Assembly (NCBI RefSeq): GCF_001729245.1
Contig: NZ_CP015218.1
Location: 1-64,000, forward strand
Source of the DNA: Leptospira tipperaryensis
Lineage (GTDB): Bacteria > Spirochaetota > Leptospiria > Leptospirales > Leptospiraceae
Direction of reading: 5' to 3'
DNA: 64,000 nucleotides
Shown: piece after piece, positions 36,965 to 51,082 of the stretch
How the letters are laid out: each line of letters opens with the position of its first letter
Numbering within the stretch: position 1 is the stretch's first letter
Notes under the pieces: model-generated
What the model saw: the letters and a program-made list of their open reading frames with translations, nothing else
What the model was told of the DNA's origin: nothing
Databases searched by the model: none
Program-made: the position numbers and the translations under genes

Positions 36965-37579
36965 ATGAGCACTGAAACCAATTCTCGTTCTTTTTGGAAA
37001 CGGGACCTTACGATTTTTATTCCCACCGCCATTCTATTTTTTGTTTTAGGTTTTTTCTTGAGAACCTGCGGATCGGGAATGCATCGATCTGCAAAGGTAA
37101 CTTACAACGGTTCTTTTACCCAAGGCACTCTTGTTTTTTTAGATCAGAATACGGTAAAGTTAGAGGACCCGGATCAAGAGATCGCAATGGAGATGGTCGA
37201 AAAGATCGAATTCTTTCCCGAAGAAAATCCTACGACGTCCGCTGAACTTTCTGCGAACGATAAACTCTTTGTGGGAACTTATCAACTTACTGTCGGTCCT
37301 CACAAAGGGGTTCTTCAACTTTTCGGGGGTAAGAATGGTCGCCTCTATGGGAATTTAAAATTCTCCAATTGGGGAAAGGGAAAATGGGAACCGGTAGGAG
37401 CTCCTTTTATAAAAGGAAATCAGATTCAATTTGTAAGATCCTGCTCGGGAATAAAATGTTCGGAGATAGGAAGCAACGTTCCTTTTTCCCAGAAATACAT
37501 TGGAGTTTTGGAAGGGCGTTCGATCTCGGGAACTTATCGTGGAAACAATAGCTCCGGGAACTGGGAAGCGAAGAAATAA
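36965..37579 (+). CDS. Membrane-anchored hypothetical protein
   Basis: A 204-residue protein. A hydrophobic segment (about 14-31, [16 protein letters not shown]) follows a basic N-terminus and ends near RTCGSG. A mature domain of beta character follows, including [24 protein letters not shown], similar to the small beta domain at the start of the haem-operon exported protein, and a C-terminal lipocalin-like phrase [14 protein letters not shown]. Unknown function. Confidence 0.65.
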   Translation: MSTETNSRSFWKRDLTIFIPTAILFFVLGFFLRTCGSGMHRSAKVTYNGSFTQGTLVFLDQNTVKLEDPDQEIAMEMVEKIEFFPEENPTTSAELSANDKLFVGTYQLTVGPHKGVLQLFGGKNGRLYGNLKFSNWGKGKWEPVGAPFIKGNQIQFVRSCSGIKCSEIGSNVPFSQKYIGVLEGRSISGTYRGNNSSGNWEAKK

Positions 37580-37911
37580 GTTGAACCCTGTCGTAGTTCC
37601 GACGGATCTTCCGTAAAACGGTCGCGGCCCCACCCTGATTGGGTGGAGGAGGAGAGGCGGCGGGAAAGAATCGGGAAATTTTTCTCTATCACAAAATATC
37701 CAATCTCGCAAGGAAGTTTTTTCTAAGATTCCTTGTCGGAACTCCGACAGAACCGAAATGATTTGATTGACTTTCCTATATACGACTCCCTTCGGAAATC
37801 AACCGGGACCGCCGCCCGGGTTCTTGTCGAGAGGACTCATTCCGGCAGCACGAAAGCGCGTAACGAGGGAATTCGCTTGAAGCAGATCCTACGTTCTCCG
37901 ATTCTTACATT
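37580..37911. other. Intergenic gap with interspersed repeat before moxR
   Basis: This 332-bp gap holds repeat copy C (37590-37750) and about 160 bp before the moxR start. No gene was supported. The promoter for the moxR-bat operon should lie in 37751-37911, but I could not define it. Confidence 0.65.
37590..37750 (-). repeat. 160-bp three-palindrome interspersed element, copy C
   Basis: This copy is inverted relative to A and B. On the + strand it opens with GTCGTAGTTCCGAC (37590-37603), has the central hairpin CCACCC / GGGTGG (37630-37635, 37641-37646) and closes with TTGTCGGAACTCCGACAG (37733-37750). It is 161 bp long, like copy A. Confidence 0.8.
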
Positions 37912-38901
<990 letters not shown>

Positions 38902-38908
38902 ATACTTT

Positions 38909-39739
38909 ATGATTCGTAAAGAATTCTTATCCATTCTTTCGAGCCTCGAGTTGGGTCGCAGAACGCGATCCTTTCGGGAAAAAGCGGGAAGCGCGGAAAG
39001 TTCAAAACGAGGAAGGGGTCTTGACTTCAAGGACGTTCGTCTCTATAGTTTTGGCGACGACACTCGTCTGATCGACTGGAACGTAACTTCCCGTTTCGGA
39101 GAACTCTATGTCCGGGAATTCTACGAAGAAAAAGAAAGACAGGCGATCCTTTTCTACGACGTTTCCAGTTCTATGGAATTCGGTTCCGGAGAATTTTCGC
39201 GATCCGAAAACGCCTTTCAGGTTTTGGCGCTCCTCTCCTTGCTCTATGTTCAAAAAGGAAATCGAGTCAAGATCATTCTCTTTAGCGACAAGGTAGAATG
39301 GGAAACCGACTTTCTTCGTTCCCGAGACGAACTTCTTCCCACGCTTCAAAAAATATCCAAGAAAGAATTGGTCGAAAGAACCTCCGATCCTCTTCTCCCG
39401 TTTCGATATCTAAAAAACCGGGTTCACAGACACGCGGAAGTATATTTGTTAAGCGACTTCATCGGGATCGGAACTCTCAAAAAATATTCCAGTCTGAAAA
39501 AACTCTATTCTTTGCACGCGATTCGTTTCCGCGATCCGATCGAGATGGAACCTCCTAAATCCATACTTTCCTTTTTTTATACGAGAGATCCCGAACAAAA
39601 AAGCGGAGGGCTTTTTGGAAGAACGCTTGCTCCGGAATATGAAACAAAAACTTTGAATTCTTTTTTTCAGGGTTCTCTACTGGATCTGACAAAATCCGAA
39701 TTGGATTCGAAAAACATCATACGGTATTTTTCCAAATGA
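38909..39739 (+). CDS. DUF58 protein
   Basis: A 276-residue protein (ATG 38909; an earlier frame overlaps moxR). [24 protein letters not shown] and [13 protein letters not shown] are the DUF58/VWA-like hallmarks found next to moxR in most bat operons. It overlaps the next gene by 4 bp (ATGA). Confidence 0.9.
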   Translation: MIRKEFLSILSSLELGRRTRSFREKAGSAESSKRGRGLDFKDVRLYSFGDDTRLIDWNVTSRFGELYVREFYEEKERQAILFYDVSSSMEFGSGEFSRSENAFQVLALLSLLYVQKGNRVKIILFSDKVEWETDFLRSRDELLPTLQKISKKELVERTSDPLLPFRYLKNRVHRHAEVYLLSDFIGIGTLKKYSSLKKLYSLHAIRFRDPIEMEPPKSILSFFYTRDPEQKSGGLFGRTLAPEYETKTLNSFFQGSLLDLTKSELDSKNIIRYFSK

Positions 39740-40608
39740 AAAGACGAATTCAAATATTTGTATATTCTTGGATTCTAATTTTTGCATCCTCACTTTTGGG
39801 CGAAACCGCGGAGACACTTTCTCCGGAAACGGTTTTGATCGCACAAAAGGTTCGTTACGAACTCAAGTGGTCTCCCGGAGAAATCAAAGAAATCATCGCT
39901 CCTCAAGTGGGAATTCACTTTGCGGAAGGAGTTTCCGATCTTCCCTGGTTCGAAGTTCTTCTTTCCGAAAAAAAGGACACGAAAATCGCACTCGAGATTT
40001 CTTTTTATGCGACTGGAGAATTTCCGATCCCCGTTTCCTGGACTCTCTCCAACGGAAAACAAGAATCTTCACAAAAGAAAGTTCTCGTACAATCCGCGCT
40101 CGCGGAATCCGACACGGGGCCTTCCGATATCATTCCTCCTTTGAGTTTTTCCGGATCGTATCTGGGAAGGTTGCTCGTGTTTCTAACTCTTTTTGGAATT
40201 CTCCTCGCGTTTGGAATTTATGCGTATCGATTGTATGCGAGACAGTCTTCGTTTCCGATGGACGCGATCATACAGGTTACACCTCAACTCGAAAGAATGG
40301 AAGTTTATGAAATTCGTCTGAGAGAACTTATTAAAAAAGATCCGATCTCCGCTCGAGAATTTGCAAGGCTCTTATCGGGATATATTCGGGAAAAGGCGGC
40401 CAACCTTTCCGGAAGAAAAACCTCCGCGTTTACCGAAGCCGAACTCTTTCAGTTTTTATACGATCAATTTCCTTTCGAAGAAAGAGAACTTCAGTCTTGG
40501 AGAAAATTCTTAACCGAAAAAAAATTCAAACCCGGAGAAGCCTTTCTCACAAAAGAGGACGCCGAAGAAAAATTCTCCCACTGGAAAGAGACCTGGGATA
40601 AATCATGA
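39736..40608 (+). CDS. Bat-operon membrane protein (DUF4381-like)
   Basis: A 290-residue protein with a signal peptide (about 1-22), an exported beta domain, one transmembrane helix (about residues 143-163, [17 protein letters not shown]) and a cytoplasmic helical domain. Between DUF58 and batA this position is normally taken by a DUF4381-like protein, but the match is by position and topology only. Confidence 0.75.
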   Translation: MKRRIQIFVYSWILIFASSLLGETAETLSPETVLIAQKVRYELKWSPGEIKEIIAPQVGIHFAEGVSDLPWFEVLLSEKKDTKIALEISFYATGEFPIPVSWTLSNGKQESSQKKVLVQSALAESDTGPSDIIPPLSFSGSYLGRLLVFLTLFGILLAFGIYAYRLYARQSSFPMDAIIQVTPQLERMEVYEIRLRELIKKDPISAREFARLLSGYIREKAANLSGRKTSAFTEAELFQFLYDQFPFEERELQSWRKFLTEKKFKPGEAFLTKEDAEEKFSHWKETWDKS

Positions 40609-41543
40609 ATTTTGAATATCCTTACGCTCTTTTATTCCTCGCTCCGATTTGGATCTGGGCATTCATATATTATCAAAGAAGAATGTATCTTCAGAGGATG
40701 GAAGTCCGTCTTCCGGGAAGAAGACAAGGTTCTTTTTCAAAGTTGGAAAGACTCGGAGTTCTTCTTCCCTTGCTCCGTCCCGTCGCTCTGACCTTTCTCG
40801 TCGTCGCTCTCGCGGGTCCCGGAAAAAAAGTGACCTTTCTTCCGGATGAAAAAGAAGGCGTGGATATCATGATCGCACTCGACGTTTCCGGATCGATGTC
40901 CAGAAGCCGGGACTTTCTTCCCGAAACGAGGTTGGGAGTTTCTAAAAAGCTCCTTCGTCGTTTTATTGAAAAACGACAGAACGATCGCCTTGGTCTTGTC
41001 GTCTTTGCGGGAGCGGCCTATTTGCAGGCGCCTCTTACGGGAGACCGCGAGTCCTTAAACGAGATCCTGGGGACGATCGAGGAAGAAACCGTAGCGGAGC
41101 AGGGAACTGCGATCGGAGACGCCATCATTCTCTCTACGTATCGCCTACGAGCCTCTCAGGCCCGCTCCAAAGTTATCGTTCTTATCACGGACGGGGTTTC
41201 CAATACGGGCAAGATCGATCCGGTTACCGCGACCGATCTCGCGGAACATATCGGAGCCAAAATTTATTCGATAGGAATCGGAAAAGAAGACAGTTCGTAC
41301 GAGATCAACTTTGAAATCTTACAGGAACTTTCCGCAAATACGGGAGGCCAGTTCTTTCGCGCGGAAGACCCCGAGGAGATGAAAGAGGTTCTTGCTTCCA
41401 TCGATTCTCTGGAAAAGGATCCGCTCGCCGCTCCTCCGAAGGAAGTAAGAGAAACCGAATACGAACTCTGGCTCTATCGCGCTCTCTCCGTATTGCTCTT
41501 GGATCTGATTTTTCGATCGTTTGTCTTTAGGTATTACGTATGA
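40605..41543 (+). CDS. batA: BatA: von Willebrand A domain membrane protein
   Basis: A 312-residue protein with N-terminal membrane segments and a VWA domain from about residue 85. The MIDAS motif [11 protein letters not shown], with the later Thr ([14 protein letters not shown]) and Asp (LITDGVSN), is complete. A C-terminal transmembrane segment is present. Bat proteins were named for Bacteroides aerotolerance; in Leptospira their role in oxidative stress is debated. Confidence 0.92.
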   Translation: MNFEYPYALLFLAPIWIWAFIYYQRRMYLQRMEVRLPGRRQGSFSKLERLGVLLPLLRPVALTFLVVALAGPGKKVTFLPDEKEGVDIMIALDVSGSMSRSRDFLPETRLGVSKKLLRRFIEKRQNDRLGLVVFAGAAYLQAPLTGDRESLNEILGTIEEETVAEQGTAIGDAIILSTYRLRASQARSKVIVLITDGVSNTGKIDPVTATDLAEHIGAKIYSIGIGKEDSSYEINFEILQELSANTGGQFFRAEDPEEMKEVLASIDSLEKDPLAAPPKEVRETEYELWLYRALSVLLLDLIFRSFVFRYYV

Positions 41544-42583
41544 GTCACGAGTTTTCGTCGTATCTAAAGAATATTTTTTATGCGGTCCTGGCGCTCTGGT
41601 CCATATATTCCAGTATTAGAATATATTTAATTTATAAAGTTTCCAATTGGAGAATCCAGTATCCCGGTTTGGAGAGGACTTCTTCTTTTCCCAGAGCGGC
41701 TTTTGTTTCCGCGAGAATTTTTCTTTTGTTTATCACTTTGATTTGTATCTTTTTTGCCGGATGGAAAACGGATTATAAGGACGAGAAAAAAGAAGAATCC
41801 TTTCGAGGAGTCGATATTCTCTTTCTCGTGGACGTCAGTCTTTCCATGCAGGCGATCGACAACGCCCCGACCAGGCTTGCCAAGTTTAAGGAAATCCTTT
41901 TGCGGATGTTGCCGTCGCTTGGGGGAAATCGTTTTGGAATGATCGTCTTTGCCGCGAGTCCGTTTTTATACTGTCCTATGACTTCGGACGTGGCGGCTTT
42001 TTCCGATTATGTCCGAGGATTGGACGTGGATATGGTGGGAGATCGAGGAACGGATCTAAAGAAGGCCTTTCAAAAAGCGGAAGATCTGTTAAACTCGGAG
42101 AAAGTGTTTCGCAATCGAATTCTTATTTTGGTGACGGACGGTGAGGATCAAAACGATCCGGAGGCTGTTTCCTTTCCCGCAAACTTTCAGATCTGGGCCA
42201 CGGGGACGCCGGAGGGAGGACCGATTGCGTACAGCGATGAAGAGTCGGGACTGAGCGGCTACCTTTTGAAGGACGGAACCTTGAGTCCGAACGCGAACGT
42301 TCCCGGAGTCATTCAGTCGAAGATGAATCCTTCTTTTTTACGAGAACTCGCGAGAAAGAACAACGGAGAATTGTATTCTTTGGAAACAAATCCGCCCTCG
42401 CTGGAGTCTTTTCAAAAGGAGGTCCGTGCCTTGGAGGAAAATCTCTATTCCAGAAAGAAGGATCTCAAACGGGCGGAAGGCTCGGGTAAATTTTTGTTCG
42501 CGGCCATTCTTTGTATGCTCTTGGATTGGGTTTTTGTGGAAGCGTTCTTATTCTCCAAAAGAAAAAAGGAGGTCGCTGCGTGA
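41540..42583 (+). CDS. batB: BatB: von Willebrand A domain membrane protein
   Basis: A 347-residue paralogue of BatA. The MIDAS is [11 protein letters not shown], followed by [14 protein letters not shown] and [11 protein letters not shown]. Transmembrane segments lie at both ends. It starts ATGA on the batA stop and overlaps batC by GTGA. Confidence 0.9.
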   Translation: MSHEFSSYLKNIFYAVLALWSIYSSIRIYLIYKVSNWRIQYPGLERTSSFPRAAFVSARIFLLFITLICIFFAGWKTDYKDEKKEESFRGVDILFLVDVSLSMQAIDNAPTRLAKFKEILLRMLPSLGGNRFGMIVFAASPFLYCPMTSDVAAFSDYVRGLDVDMVGDRGTDLKKAFQKAEDLLNSEKVFRNRILILVTDGEDQNDPEAVSFPANFQIWATGTPEGGPIAYSDEESGLSGYLLKDGTLSPNANVPGVIQSKMNPSFLRELARKNNGELYSLETNPPSLESFQKEVRALEENLYSRKKDLKRAEGSGKFLFAAILCMLLDWVFVEAFLFSKRKKEVAA

Positions 42584-43272
42584 GAAGGATTCGTATATTA
42601 GAATATTCTATATTTCTGATTCTCTTTGTTTTTTCGGTTCCTTTGACGGCGGTCGAACTCGATCCGGGCGGAAATCGGATCAGCGAAGGCCTGGACCACT
42701 ACAATCAGGGAGAATACGTGGATTCCTTGAGGAAATATCAGGAAGCCGAAAGTTATTTTCCTGAGGATCCCCGACTTGAATTCAATCGGGGATCGGTCGA
42801 GTTCAAGTCCGGAAATCTGGACAAGGCGATCCGTCATTTTGAAAAGTCCGCAAATTCACCCACGCCCGAATTGCAGTGGAGATCCCGTTTTAATTTAGGA
42901 AACAGTTATATGCGCGCCGGCGATCGAAAGAAAGCCGCGGAAGAATACATCAAGGCACTCAAGCTCAATCCGGACTTAAAAGAAGCCAGAAAAAATTTGG
43001 AATATCTGAGACAAAATCCTCCTCCACAAAATTCTCCGAACACGTCTCCGAATTCTTCCAATCCCAATCAAAAGAATTCTCCTTCACAAAAAGGAAATCA
43101 GCCTCAGAATCGGAACGATCCTTCTTCCAACGGAGACGTCATCGGAGAATCTCCCCGGGATAAAAAAGGAAAGTTAACCGAAGAGGAAGCAAAAAGGATT
43201 TTAGATTCTTTAGATCTCAATCAGATCCGAAGAAAGAGCAGAAAGAGCCGGGACAGAGAGGTCTTCTGGTGA
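42580..43272 (+). CDS. batC: BatC: TPR protein
   Basis: A 230-residue protein from GTG 42580 with AAGGAGG at ideal spacing; the frame opens earlier inside batB, but this start is supported by the signal peptide. TPR units include [20 protein letters not shown] and [10 protein letters not shown], followed by a low-complexity Pro/Asn/Gln linker ([14 protein letters not shown]). In some species BatB and BatC are fused; here they are separate. Confidence 0.87.
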   Translation: MRRIRILEYSIFLILFVFSVPLTAVELDPGGNRISEGLDHYNQGEYVDSLRKYQEAESYFPEDPRLEFNRGSVEFKSGNLDKAIRHFEKSANSPTPELQWRSRFNLGNSYMRAGDRKKAAEEYIKALKLNPDLKEARKNLEYLRQNPPPQNSPNTSPNSSNPNQKNSPSQKGNQPQNRNDPSSNGDVIGESPRDKKGKLTEEEAKRILDSLDLNQIRRKSRKSRDREVFW

Positions 43273-44930
43273 AACGAATTCTTTTCGTCCTATTTTTTTT
43301 CTTAACGTTTGCGCTCGGCGCGGAAGAAATCAAATTCTACGTTACGCGAAACATGTTTCCAATCGGAGAAGAATCCTATGCGGTCTTCGAGATGGATCTC
43401 AATTCCAAATACACAATCCCTCAAAACTCTTTTTCCAACGGAGACCTGACCGTCTTTTACGCGGGCGTCGAAGAGAATACAACGATCATCAATTTTCAAG
43501 TCTTTCGAAAAAGACTTTTGAAGTTTAGAATCAAACCTTCCAAACAAGGAACGTTCGTTCTTCCTCCGCTCAGCATCGAAGTCAACGGTAAAACGTTCAC
43601 ACCGAGTTCCGTCCAAGTGCAGGTCCTCGCGAGAACACAAACCGCGAAGAGTAGAGGCGGATCTTTTTTCGATCGTTTCTTTCAGTTTGAAGGAGAAGAC
43701 CTTCCGGAAAACGCGGATCTTCGCGTGTTGTTTCAGACGAGTAAAAAACAAGCCTGGGTCGGAGAACCGATTATCGGGTATTTTACGCTTTATTATCGCG
43801 ACGTCCGTAAACCTTACTTCGATCGTAATCCCGCGGACTCGATTCAGTTTCCTTATTTTAGAAGCGAAGTCCTTTCGGGAGTCGCCGTAAAAATTCCCGA
43901 ACAAATTTTATACGAAGGAAACGTCTATGACGTCGCCGTTTACAATAAGGAAATCTATTCTCTCATTCCCCTTCGTCCCGGAGATTTTTATCTCGGAAAG
44001 ACCACGTTCTCCTTGGAAGGACAACTACAATCCTACTTTAACGTAAAGACGGTTTCTACGATTCCGAATCAGATCGCGGTTCGTCCTCTTCCGAAATACG
44101 AAGGAAATTTTAGCGGAGGAGTGGGGAAGTTTAAGACTCAGGTGAGAATCAAAAACGATCCCTACGGAATCGCCGTCGGAGATACTCTCTATCTCACTGT
44201 AACCGTCGAAGGAGAAGGGAATCTTTCCTCGATCACCGATCCTTTTTCTTCCACATGTAACTCCGGAAAAAATTGTTTTCCCCGCGCAACGTTGTATGAC
44301 ACACATAGGTCTTGGAAATTTACGGAATTGGAAAACTCGGGTTACGGATTTTATTCCACGGCCCGATTTGAATACGGAATTCCGATGACTCAAAAAGGGA
44401 TTTGGAAAGAAGAATCCAAAGTTTTTGTCTATTTCGATCCGGATTCCGGAAGTTATAAAACCGCAAATTTAGAATTCCCGTCCGTGGAAGTGTTGAGCGA
44501 ATCCAAAAAGAAAAAGATTCCGATCGACGAAAAGAGGGAAGAAGAATTCTCATCTCATTCTTCGAAGCGGTTTTTATTTGTATCATTGGGTCTTTTGTTT
44601 TTTCTCGCGATTTCTTTTTCGATCTGGATCCGTTGGAAAAAACCGGAGACGACTTACGGCTTTTTGGAATGGATCCCGGGAATCTTTTTACTCACGGGTG
44701 TCCCGATCTTAAAAGAGCTTGACTTACTGGTAGGAATCAAAAGAGGCTTGGTATTAAAGCAATCTCTGCTGTCAAAGGGGATCTCTGAACCGGACGCTTC
44801 CTTTCTGGCAAACATTTCCCGGACGGAATCCAACTTTGTCGAAATCTCCCATCGATTAAACTCCGATGGAAAAAAGAATTTGCTTCGAATCGCAAAGACG
44901 ATCGTTAAAAAATTAAAGGAGGAAACTTAA
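43269..44930 (+). CDS. batD: BatD: oxygen tolerance protein
   Basis: A 553-residue exported protein with a signal peptide (about 1-18), tandem beta-sandwich domains, and a C-terminal transmembrane helix (about residues 440-458, [19 protein letters not shown]). [15 protein letters not shown] and [15 protein letters not shown] are BatD-typical. GTG start with GTGA overlap. It is directly followed by htpG with no gap. Confidence 0.9.
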   Translation: MKRILFVLFFFLTFALGAEEIKFYVTRNMFPIGEESYAVFEMDLNSKYTIPQNSFSNGDLTVFYAGVEENTTIINFQVFRKRLLKFRIKPSKQGTFVLPPLSIEVNGKTFTPSSVQVQVLARTQTAKSRGGSFFDRFFQFEGEDLPENADLRVLFQTSKKQAWVGEPIIGYFTLYYRDVRKPYFDRNPADSIQFPYFRSEVLSGVAVKIPEQILYEGNVYDVAVYNKEIYSLIPLRPGDFYLGKTTFSLEGQLQSYFNVKTVSTIPNQIAVRPLPKYEGNFSGGVGKFKTQVRIKNDPYGIAVGDTLYLTVTVEGEGNLSSITDPFSSTCNSGKNCFPRATLYDTHRSWKFTELENSGYGFYSTARFEYGIPMTQKGIWKEESKVFVYFDPDSGSYKTANLEFPSVEVLSESKKKKIPIDEKREEEFSSHSSKRFLFVSLGLLFFLAISFSIWIRWKKPETTYGFLEWIPGIFLLTGVPILKELDLLVGIKRGLVLKQSLLSKGISEPDASFLANISRTESNFVEISHRLNSDGKKNLLRIAKTIVKKLKEET

Positions 44931-46760
<1,830 letters not shown>

Positions 46761-46819
46761 AAATCAGGAAAAAAAGCTTGGAATTCCGAAGTCGGTCCGA
46801 TACATATAATGTGCGTTTT

Positions 46820-47353
46820 ATGGACCGATTTCGGGTACAACTTCTCTTCACCTTTTTGATTCTTTCGGGAATCGTTTATGCTGAGGAACCTTCCGCTCCC
46901 ATATCGGCTCCGATTTCAAAGGCCCCGGAAGAAAGCGGGGACTCCCACAAAAACGCGGCTTCCCTCGACAAGGAATACTACGAATACTATTTCCGAACGA
47001 TCCCGGACGTCGACGCGTTAGAAAAAGCAAAATTAGAATACAATCTTATCCGTTCTTTCAAGCTGGAACTCAGAAGAAGAGAGCCGGAAACCCCCCGCGA
47101 ATATCTAAAACAGATCAATGCATCGAGCATTCGTTACGAACGCGCCCAACCGGATTCTATCTGGATGCGCGGAATCAAAAATCAGATGCAGCATATCAAG
47201 TTTAAAGAATATATGTATATCGTAATATATGATAAATACTTTTGTTATATTTCCTACGATATGAATCCGGCTCGTTACGTAATGGAGCCGTATCAGGTTC
47301 AGCTGATTTTTAAGAAAGAAAATCCGTTCTTTATCAAGCTGCCCGACCCTTAA
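46820..47353 (+). CDS. Exported hypothetical protein
   Basis: A 177-residue protein with a signal peptide ([17 protein letters not shown], cleaved near VYAEE). After a Pro/Ser-rich linker the mature part contains aromatic-rich [20 protein letters not shown] do not recognise it. GTG 46811 is an alternative start. Its 3' end overlaps the convergent gene by 20 bp. Confidence 0.65.
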   Translation: MDRFRVQLLFTFLILSGIVYAEEPSAPISAPISKAPEESGDSHKNAASLDKEYYEYYFRTIPDVDALEKAKLEYNLIRSFKLELRRREPETPREYLKQINASSIRYERAQPDSIWMRGIKNQMQHIKFKEYMYIVIYDKYFCYISYDMNPARYVMEPYQVQLIFKKENPFFIKLPDP

Positions 47354-47834
47354 AAATTCGATAATAGATTCCTGTCAAAATCAGGATTCCCGAAAAGCAA
47401 AGCCCGGTCAGTGCGAAGATTTCCAAAAAGTCGAAGTCGTTTATAAAAAGAGAATTCTTTTTGATTCTTGCTAAAACTCGGATCTTACCGAAGGTCTCGA
47501 AAGTTTTTCTGCGTATTTCGATACTATCTCCAACCCTAAGTCTTTGGTAGAGATTTTCATCCACTTGCTCGGTGATCTCGTGGAGTTTTCCGGATTCGTC
47601 CGGAACTCGATAAGAAACGAGATAAGCCCGTTTGCCTGATTTTTCCACTCGAACGGATTCCGTTAACGTTCCGAATACGGTCGCGCCCGGTTCTCTCAGG
47701 CTCTGATAGACTTGATCTAGATGTTTATTTTCTCCTGAGACAACGAGATAAAAAGGAAGAAAGAACAGGATCGAACCCAATCCGAGTACGAAAAGAATTT
47801 TATAAAACGGAGTTGAATAGGAAGATGAATTCAT
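47334..47834 (-). CDS. Two-pass membrane protein (DUF3592-like)
   Basis: A 166-residue protein with a hydrophobic N-terminal segment (about 12-31) and a C-terminal one (about 138-158), enclosing an exported domain with phrases [13 protein letters not shown] and [10 protein letters not shown]. That layout resembles DUF3592. Function unknown. Confidence 0.68.
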   Translation of the reverse strand: MNSSSYSTPFYKILFVLGLGSILFFLPFYLVVSGENKHLDQVYQSLREPGATVFGTLTESVRVEKSGKRAYLVSYRVPDESGKLHEITEQVDENLYQRLRVGDSIEIRRKTFETFGKIRVLARIKKNSLFINDFDFLEIFALTGLCFSGILILTGIYYRIFKGRAA

Positions 47835-47960
47835 GAAAGGAAAAGAATCAAGTTCTGTCAGATAGTTTCCAATTCCTTCCGATTATTACAACCAGATAAA
47901 ATAGGAACTGATCGAGAAATTCAGGATGGCGATCGTTGTAGTTTCTGAAAACTTAGACGT

Positions 47961-49592
47961 ATGACACTGACTCGATCCCAGTTTTTAGAATACTTAGGGA
48001 AGGGAATCGGAGCGCTCGCTCTTGCAAAGTCCGGCAGCCTTTTTGGTTCCGGCAAACGCACTCATAACAAACCTTCCATTCCATCGGTCAAAAATTCTTT
48101 TCCTAAGTTTAAACCGATCTCCGCGAGCGACCAAGATTCTTTGATCCTTCCCGAAGGATATAGATACAGTACGATCGCGCTCTTCGGAGACCGTATCAAT
48201 CCGCAAGGAGATACTTTCGGTTTTAATTCGGACTTCAATTGTTATCTTCCGTTTAACGGAAAGAAGAACAGCGGACTTCTCTGGAACAATCACGAAACCC
48301 TCGGAGTTTTAGAATACTACGTAAACGGTTATGATAGTCAGAAACAAGGACCGAATCTAAGAACTGACAAACAGATCGAACAGTATTTGTATGCGTTAGG
48401 CGGTTCCGTTTTGAGAGTCTCCAAAGAGAACGGAGAATGGAAGATGTCTCCGGATTCAAAATACGGAAGAAGAATCAACGGCCTCACCGAGTTTCGTCTG
48501 ACGGGGCCCGGGGCGGGAAGTCCCGCGCTTGGAAATACCAATCGTGCCTTCGGAACCTTTGCCAACTGCGCGGGAGGAACGACATTCTGGAACACGATTC
48601 TTTCTTGCGAAGAAAACGTGGAGTGGGTGATCGAACCTTGTAAACTTCCGAATGAAACCCACTACGGATGGGTGATCGAAGTCGATCCGTTTGATCCAAA
48701 GTCCACTCCCGTAAAACACACCGCGCTCGGAAGATTCTCGCATGAAAACGCGGCCTTGGTTCTTTCGCCGGAAGGGAAACTCGTCGTCTATATGGGCGAC
48801 GACGCGAGGGATCAATTTGTCTATAAATATATATCAAAGAATTCTTATGATCCATCTTTGGGAGCCGGGAACTCGAGCCTTTTGGAAGAAGGGATTCTCT
48901 ACGCGGCCAATTTTGAAAAAGGCATTTGGATTTCTCTGGATCTGGAAACTAATGAAGTATTAAGAAATTCTAAATTAGAAAACGGTAAGGCACGATTTAC
49001 GTCCCAGGCTGACGTTCTTGTCTATTGCAGGGACGCGGCAAAAATTTGCGGAGCGACTCCGATGGATCGGCCGGAAGACATCGAGATTCATCCGATCGAC
49101 GGAACCGTTTTTATCGCAATGACGAACAACGATTCTCACGGAAATCTTTTCGGACAAATCGTACGAATCCAGGAAAAATCGGGGAATCACGCCGGATTAG
49201 AATTTGATTTTGAGGTTTTTGCCGCAGGTGGACGCGGATCCGGATTTGCTGCTCCCGACAATCTCGCGTTTGACAAACAGGGAAATCTTTGGATGGTTAC
49301 CGACGTTTCTCAGAAGAATCTAAATCGTTCCGTATATAAGAAATTTGGCAATAACGGAATGTTTGTAATTCCGACCACGGGACCGGAATCGGGGAAGGCC
49401 TTTCAATTTGCTTCGGCCCCGATCGGAGCCGAACTCACAGGGCTCTGGTTTACCCCCGATGAAAAGGAATTATTTGTTTCGGTGCAACATCCCGGAGAAA
49501 CTACAAAGGACTATCAAAATCCCACGAGTCACTGGCCTCACGGTGGGAATTCGATACCGAAGTCCGGGGTAATTGCAATTTATCTAAAGTAG
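47961..49592 (+). CDS. PhoX-like protein (DUF839)
   Basis: A 543-residue protein of the PhoX-type phosphatase or DUF839 family. After a hydrophobic N-terminus (SQFLEYLGKGIGALALAKSG, without a twin-arginine pair) the body has beta-propeller phrases such as DFNCYLPF, NHETLGVLE, LGRFSHENAALVLSPEG and RPEDIEIHP, all matching PhoX calcium- and iron-ligand regions. Whether it is an active phosphatase is uncertain. The lack of RR in the leader differs from typical Tat-exported PhoX. Confidence 0.85.
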   Translation: MTLTRSQFLEYLGKGIGALALAKSGSLFGSGKRTHNKPSIPSVKNSFPKFKPISASDQDSLILPEGYRYSTIALFGDRINPQGDTFGFNSDFNCYLPFNGKKNSGLLWNNHETLGVLEYYVNGYDSQKQGPNLRTDKQIEQYLYALGGSVLRVSKENGEWKMSPDSKYGRRINGLTEFRLTGPGAGSPALGNTNRAFGTFANCAGGTTFWNTILSCEENVEWVIEPCKLPNETHYGWVIEVDPFDPKSTPVKHTALGRFSHENAALVLSPEGKLVVYMGDDARDQFVYKYISKNSYDPSLGAGNSSLLEEGILYAANFEKGIWISLDLETNEVLRNSKLENGKARFTSQADVLVYCRDAAKICGATPMDRPEDIEIHPIDGTVFIAMTNNDSHGNLFGQIVRIQEKSGNHAGLEFDFEVFAAGGRGSGFAAPDNLAFDKQGNLWMVTDVSQKNLNRSVYKKFGNNGMFVIPTTGPESGKAFQFASAPIGAELTGLWFTPDEKELFVSVQHPGETTKDYQNPTSHWPHGGNSIPKSGVIAIYLK

Positions 49593-49599
49593 ATCGGAT

Positions 49600-49944
49600 T
49601 TATTTTTTGGCGACTTCAATCGCTTCCGCTTCGGATTCCAGATGTGTGAAAGGTTTCCATAAACCCAGAAGGTTGAAGATCTGAATGACCTTATCGGAAG
49701 CCTCGGTCAGAAGCAGTTTTTTACTTTCGTTTGAAAGTTTGTTTCTGAGTTCGAAGATGGCTCGGATTCCGGAGCTGGAAATATATTTTAATTCGGCGAG
49801 GTTGAGAATCACGACGTCCGGATGCGGAGGATCGATGATTTCATTTTTAAAATCTGAAAAGCTGCTTTCGTCCAGTCTCCCATCGAGTGAATAAACGTAA
49901 ATTCCCGCAGATGTCTCTTTTGTTTTGATGTTCAATTGACTCAT
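49600..49944 (-). CDS. STAS-domain anti-sigma factor antagonist
   Basis: A 114-residue SpoIIAA-like protein. [17 protein letters not shown] and [20 protein letters not shown] show the fold and the phospho-acceptor serine region (SSSG). It would be regulated by a HATPase kinase and a SpoIIE phosphatase, both encoded 1-5 kb away. It overlaps the upstream NADK2-like gene by 4 bp. Confidence 0.88.
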   Translation of the reverse strand: MSQLNIKTKETSAGIYVYSLDGRLDESSFSDFKNEIIDPPHPDVVILNLAELKYISSSGIRAIFELRNKLSNESKKLLLTEASDKVIQIFNLLGLWKPFTHLESEAEAIEVAKK

Positions 49945-50840
49945 AATTTACGAACCACTACATGTAATTTTTTTTCAGAGAGTTTAAAATCAGCTTTTGC
50001 GCCGGGGGGAAAATCGTAAATCGTTTCCGCAAGTGAATCGATCGAAATTCCGCCCTTCATTTCGGAAATTAAACTAAAACTATCCGTGACCGTAAAATGG
50101 TCCAGAGTATAGCGGGTGTGTTCCTTTTTCCGAAGCTCTCTACAATAGACTTTAAAAACGGGAGATTGTTTGTCAAAACTTGTATCCTTGTTTTCACAGG
50201 ACATAACCCAACCCGTGGAACCCGCGCCCGTATAGACAAGTAACCCGGAACATTTCTGTTCTTCCATCTCTTTCCCGTGGCAAATAAAAAATCGGCTCGT
50301 AAGATCGGGGCTGTTGTTTCGGATCGAAATCTCGCTGATTCCCTGTAGAGTGCTGACCTTTCTTCCGTCCGGATAATGGATCTTAACTTCGATTAAGGGC
50401 CATTCTTCAATCCTTGCGTTTTTCCAACCGGTTTTCAGGGCGTCCTGGATGTCTTCGACGTGAAAAGAAAGGAGGGCGCCCACGGACGTAGGAGGGTCGG
50501 AATTACATCCTAGGACGAGAGTATCGACTGCGTGATGCGCCACATAGGTAAAATGATTGTCGCCTCCGAGAGCGATTACGAGGTCGTAAGAGGAAGGCGG
50601 AAATTCTTCCATAGATTCACGAAAGATAAAGGTGCTTTCGGGAAAGAGTTGTATGAGAGTTTCTCGATTGGAGACCTGTCTGAGATGGGATTCGTGAATT
50701 TTGGAAAAAGAATCGTTCTGGAGTTTATAGATTTTTTCAAGAATTTCGTGAGAACCCCATTCTTCCAAATCCAATTCGAACTTGGTTCGTTTTCCTAAAA
50801 TGAGGACTCGTTTGACAGACTGTAATCTCTCCAAAGCCAT
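49941..50840 (-). CDS. NADK2-like diacylglycerol/NAD-kinase fold protein
   Basis: From ATG 50840 (a TTG at 50858 is also open) the protein has 299 residues. The motif [12 protein letters not shown] replaces the usual GGDGT..., and [15 protein letters not shown] and [13 protein letters not shown] correspond to the NTDPxxSxGHL and GTGSKAW regions I recall in mitochondrial-type NADK2. It could be an NAD kinase or a related lipid kinase-fold protein. It sits between two regulatory genes; overlap with the STAS gene suggests one transcript. Confidence 0.65.
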   Translation of the reverse strand: MALERLQSVKRVLILGKRTKFELDLEEWGSHEILEKIYKLQNDSFSKIHESHLRQVSNRETLIQLFPESTFIFRESMEEFPPSSYDLVIALGGDNHFTYVAHHAVDTLVLGCNSDPPTSVGALLSFHVEDIQDALKTGWKNARIEEWPLIEVKIHYPDGRKVSTLQGISEISIRNNSPDLTSRFFICHGKEMEEQKCSGLLVYTGAGSTGWVMSCENKDTSFDKQSPVFKVYCRELRKKEHTRYTLDHFTVTDSFSLISEMKGGISIDSLAETIYDFPPGAKADFKLSEKKLHVVVRKL

Positions 50841-51082
50841 TGAATGATCCAAATACAAGATCCGTTTGAAAACAGAAACCCATTTTTCGGACCTTTCGAT
50901 CTTTTGTTCTCGTTGGAAAAGACGCGGCTTTCCGCGAGAAACTTCTTTGGGAAAGAAGAATTTTTTACAGGGCGTTCCCCGAGGATCCGAGGACGTTTTG
51001 TATTCGAGACGTTTTTTGTTTTAGAGGTCGTTCGATTCTTTCCAAAAAACGGATCGGGAAGAATCGAACGTAGGAGTCCGTG

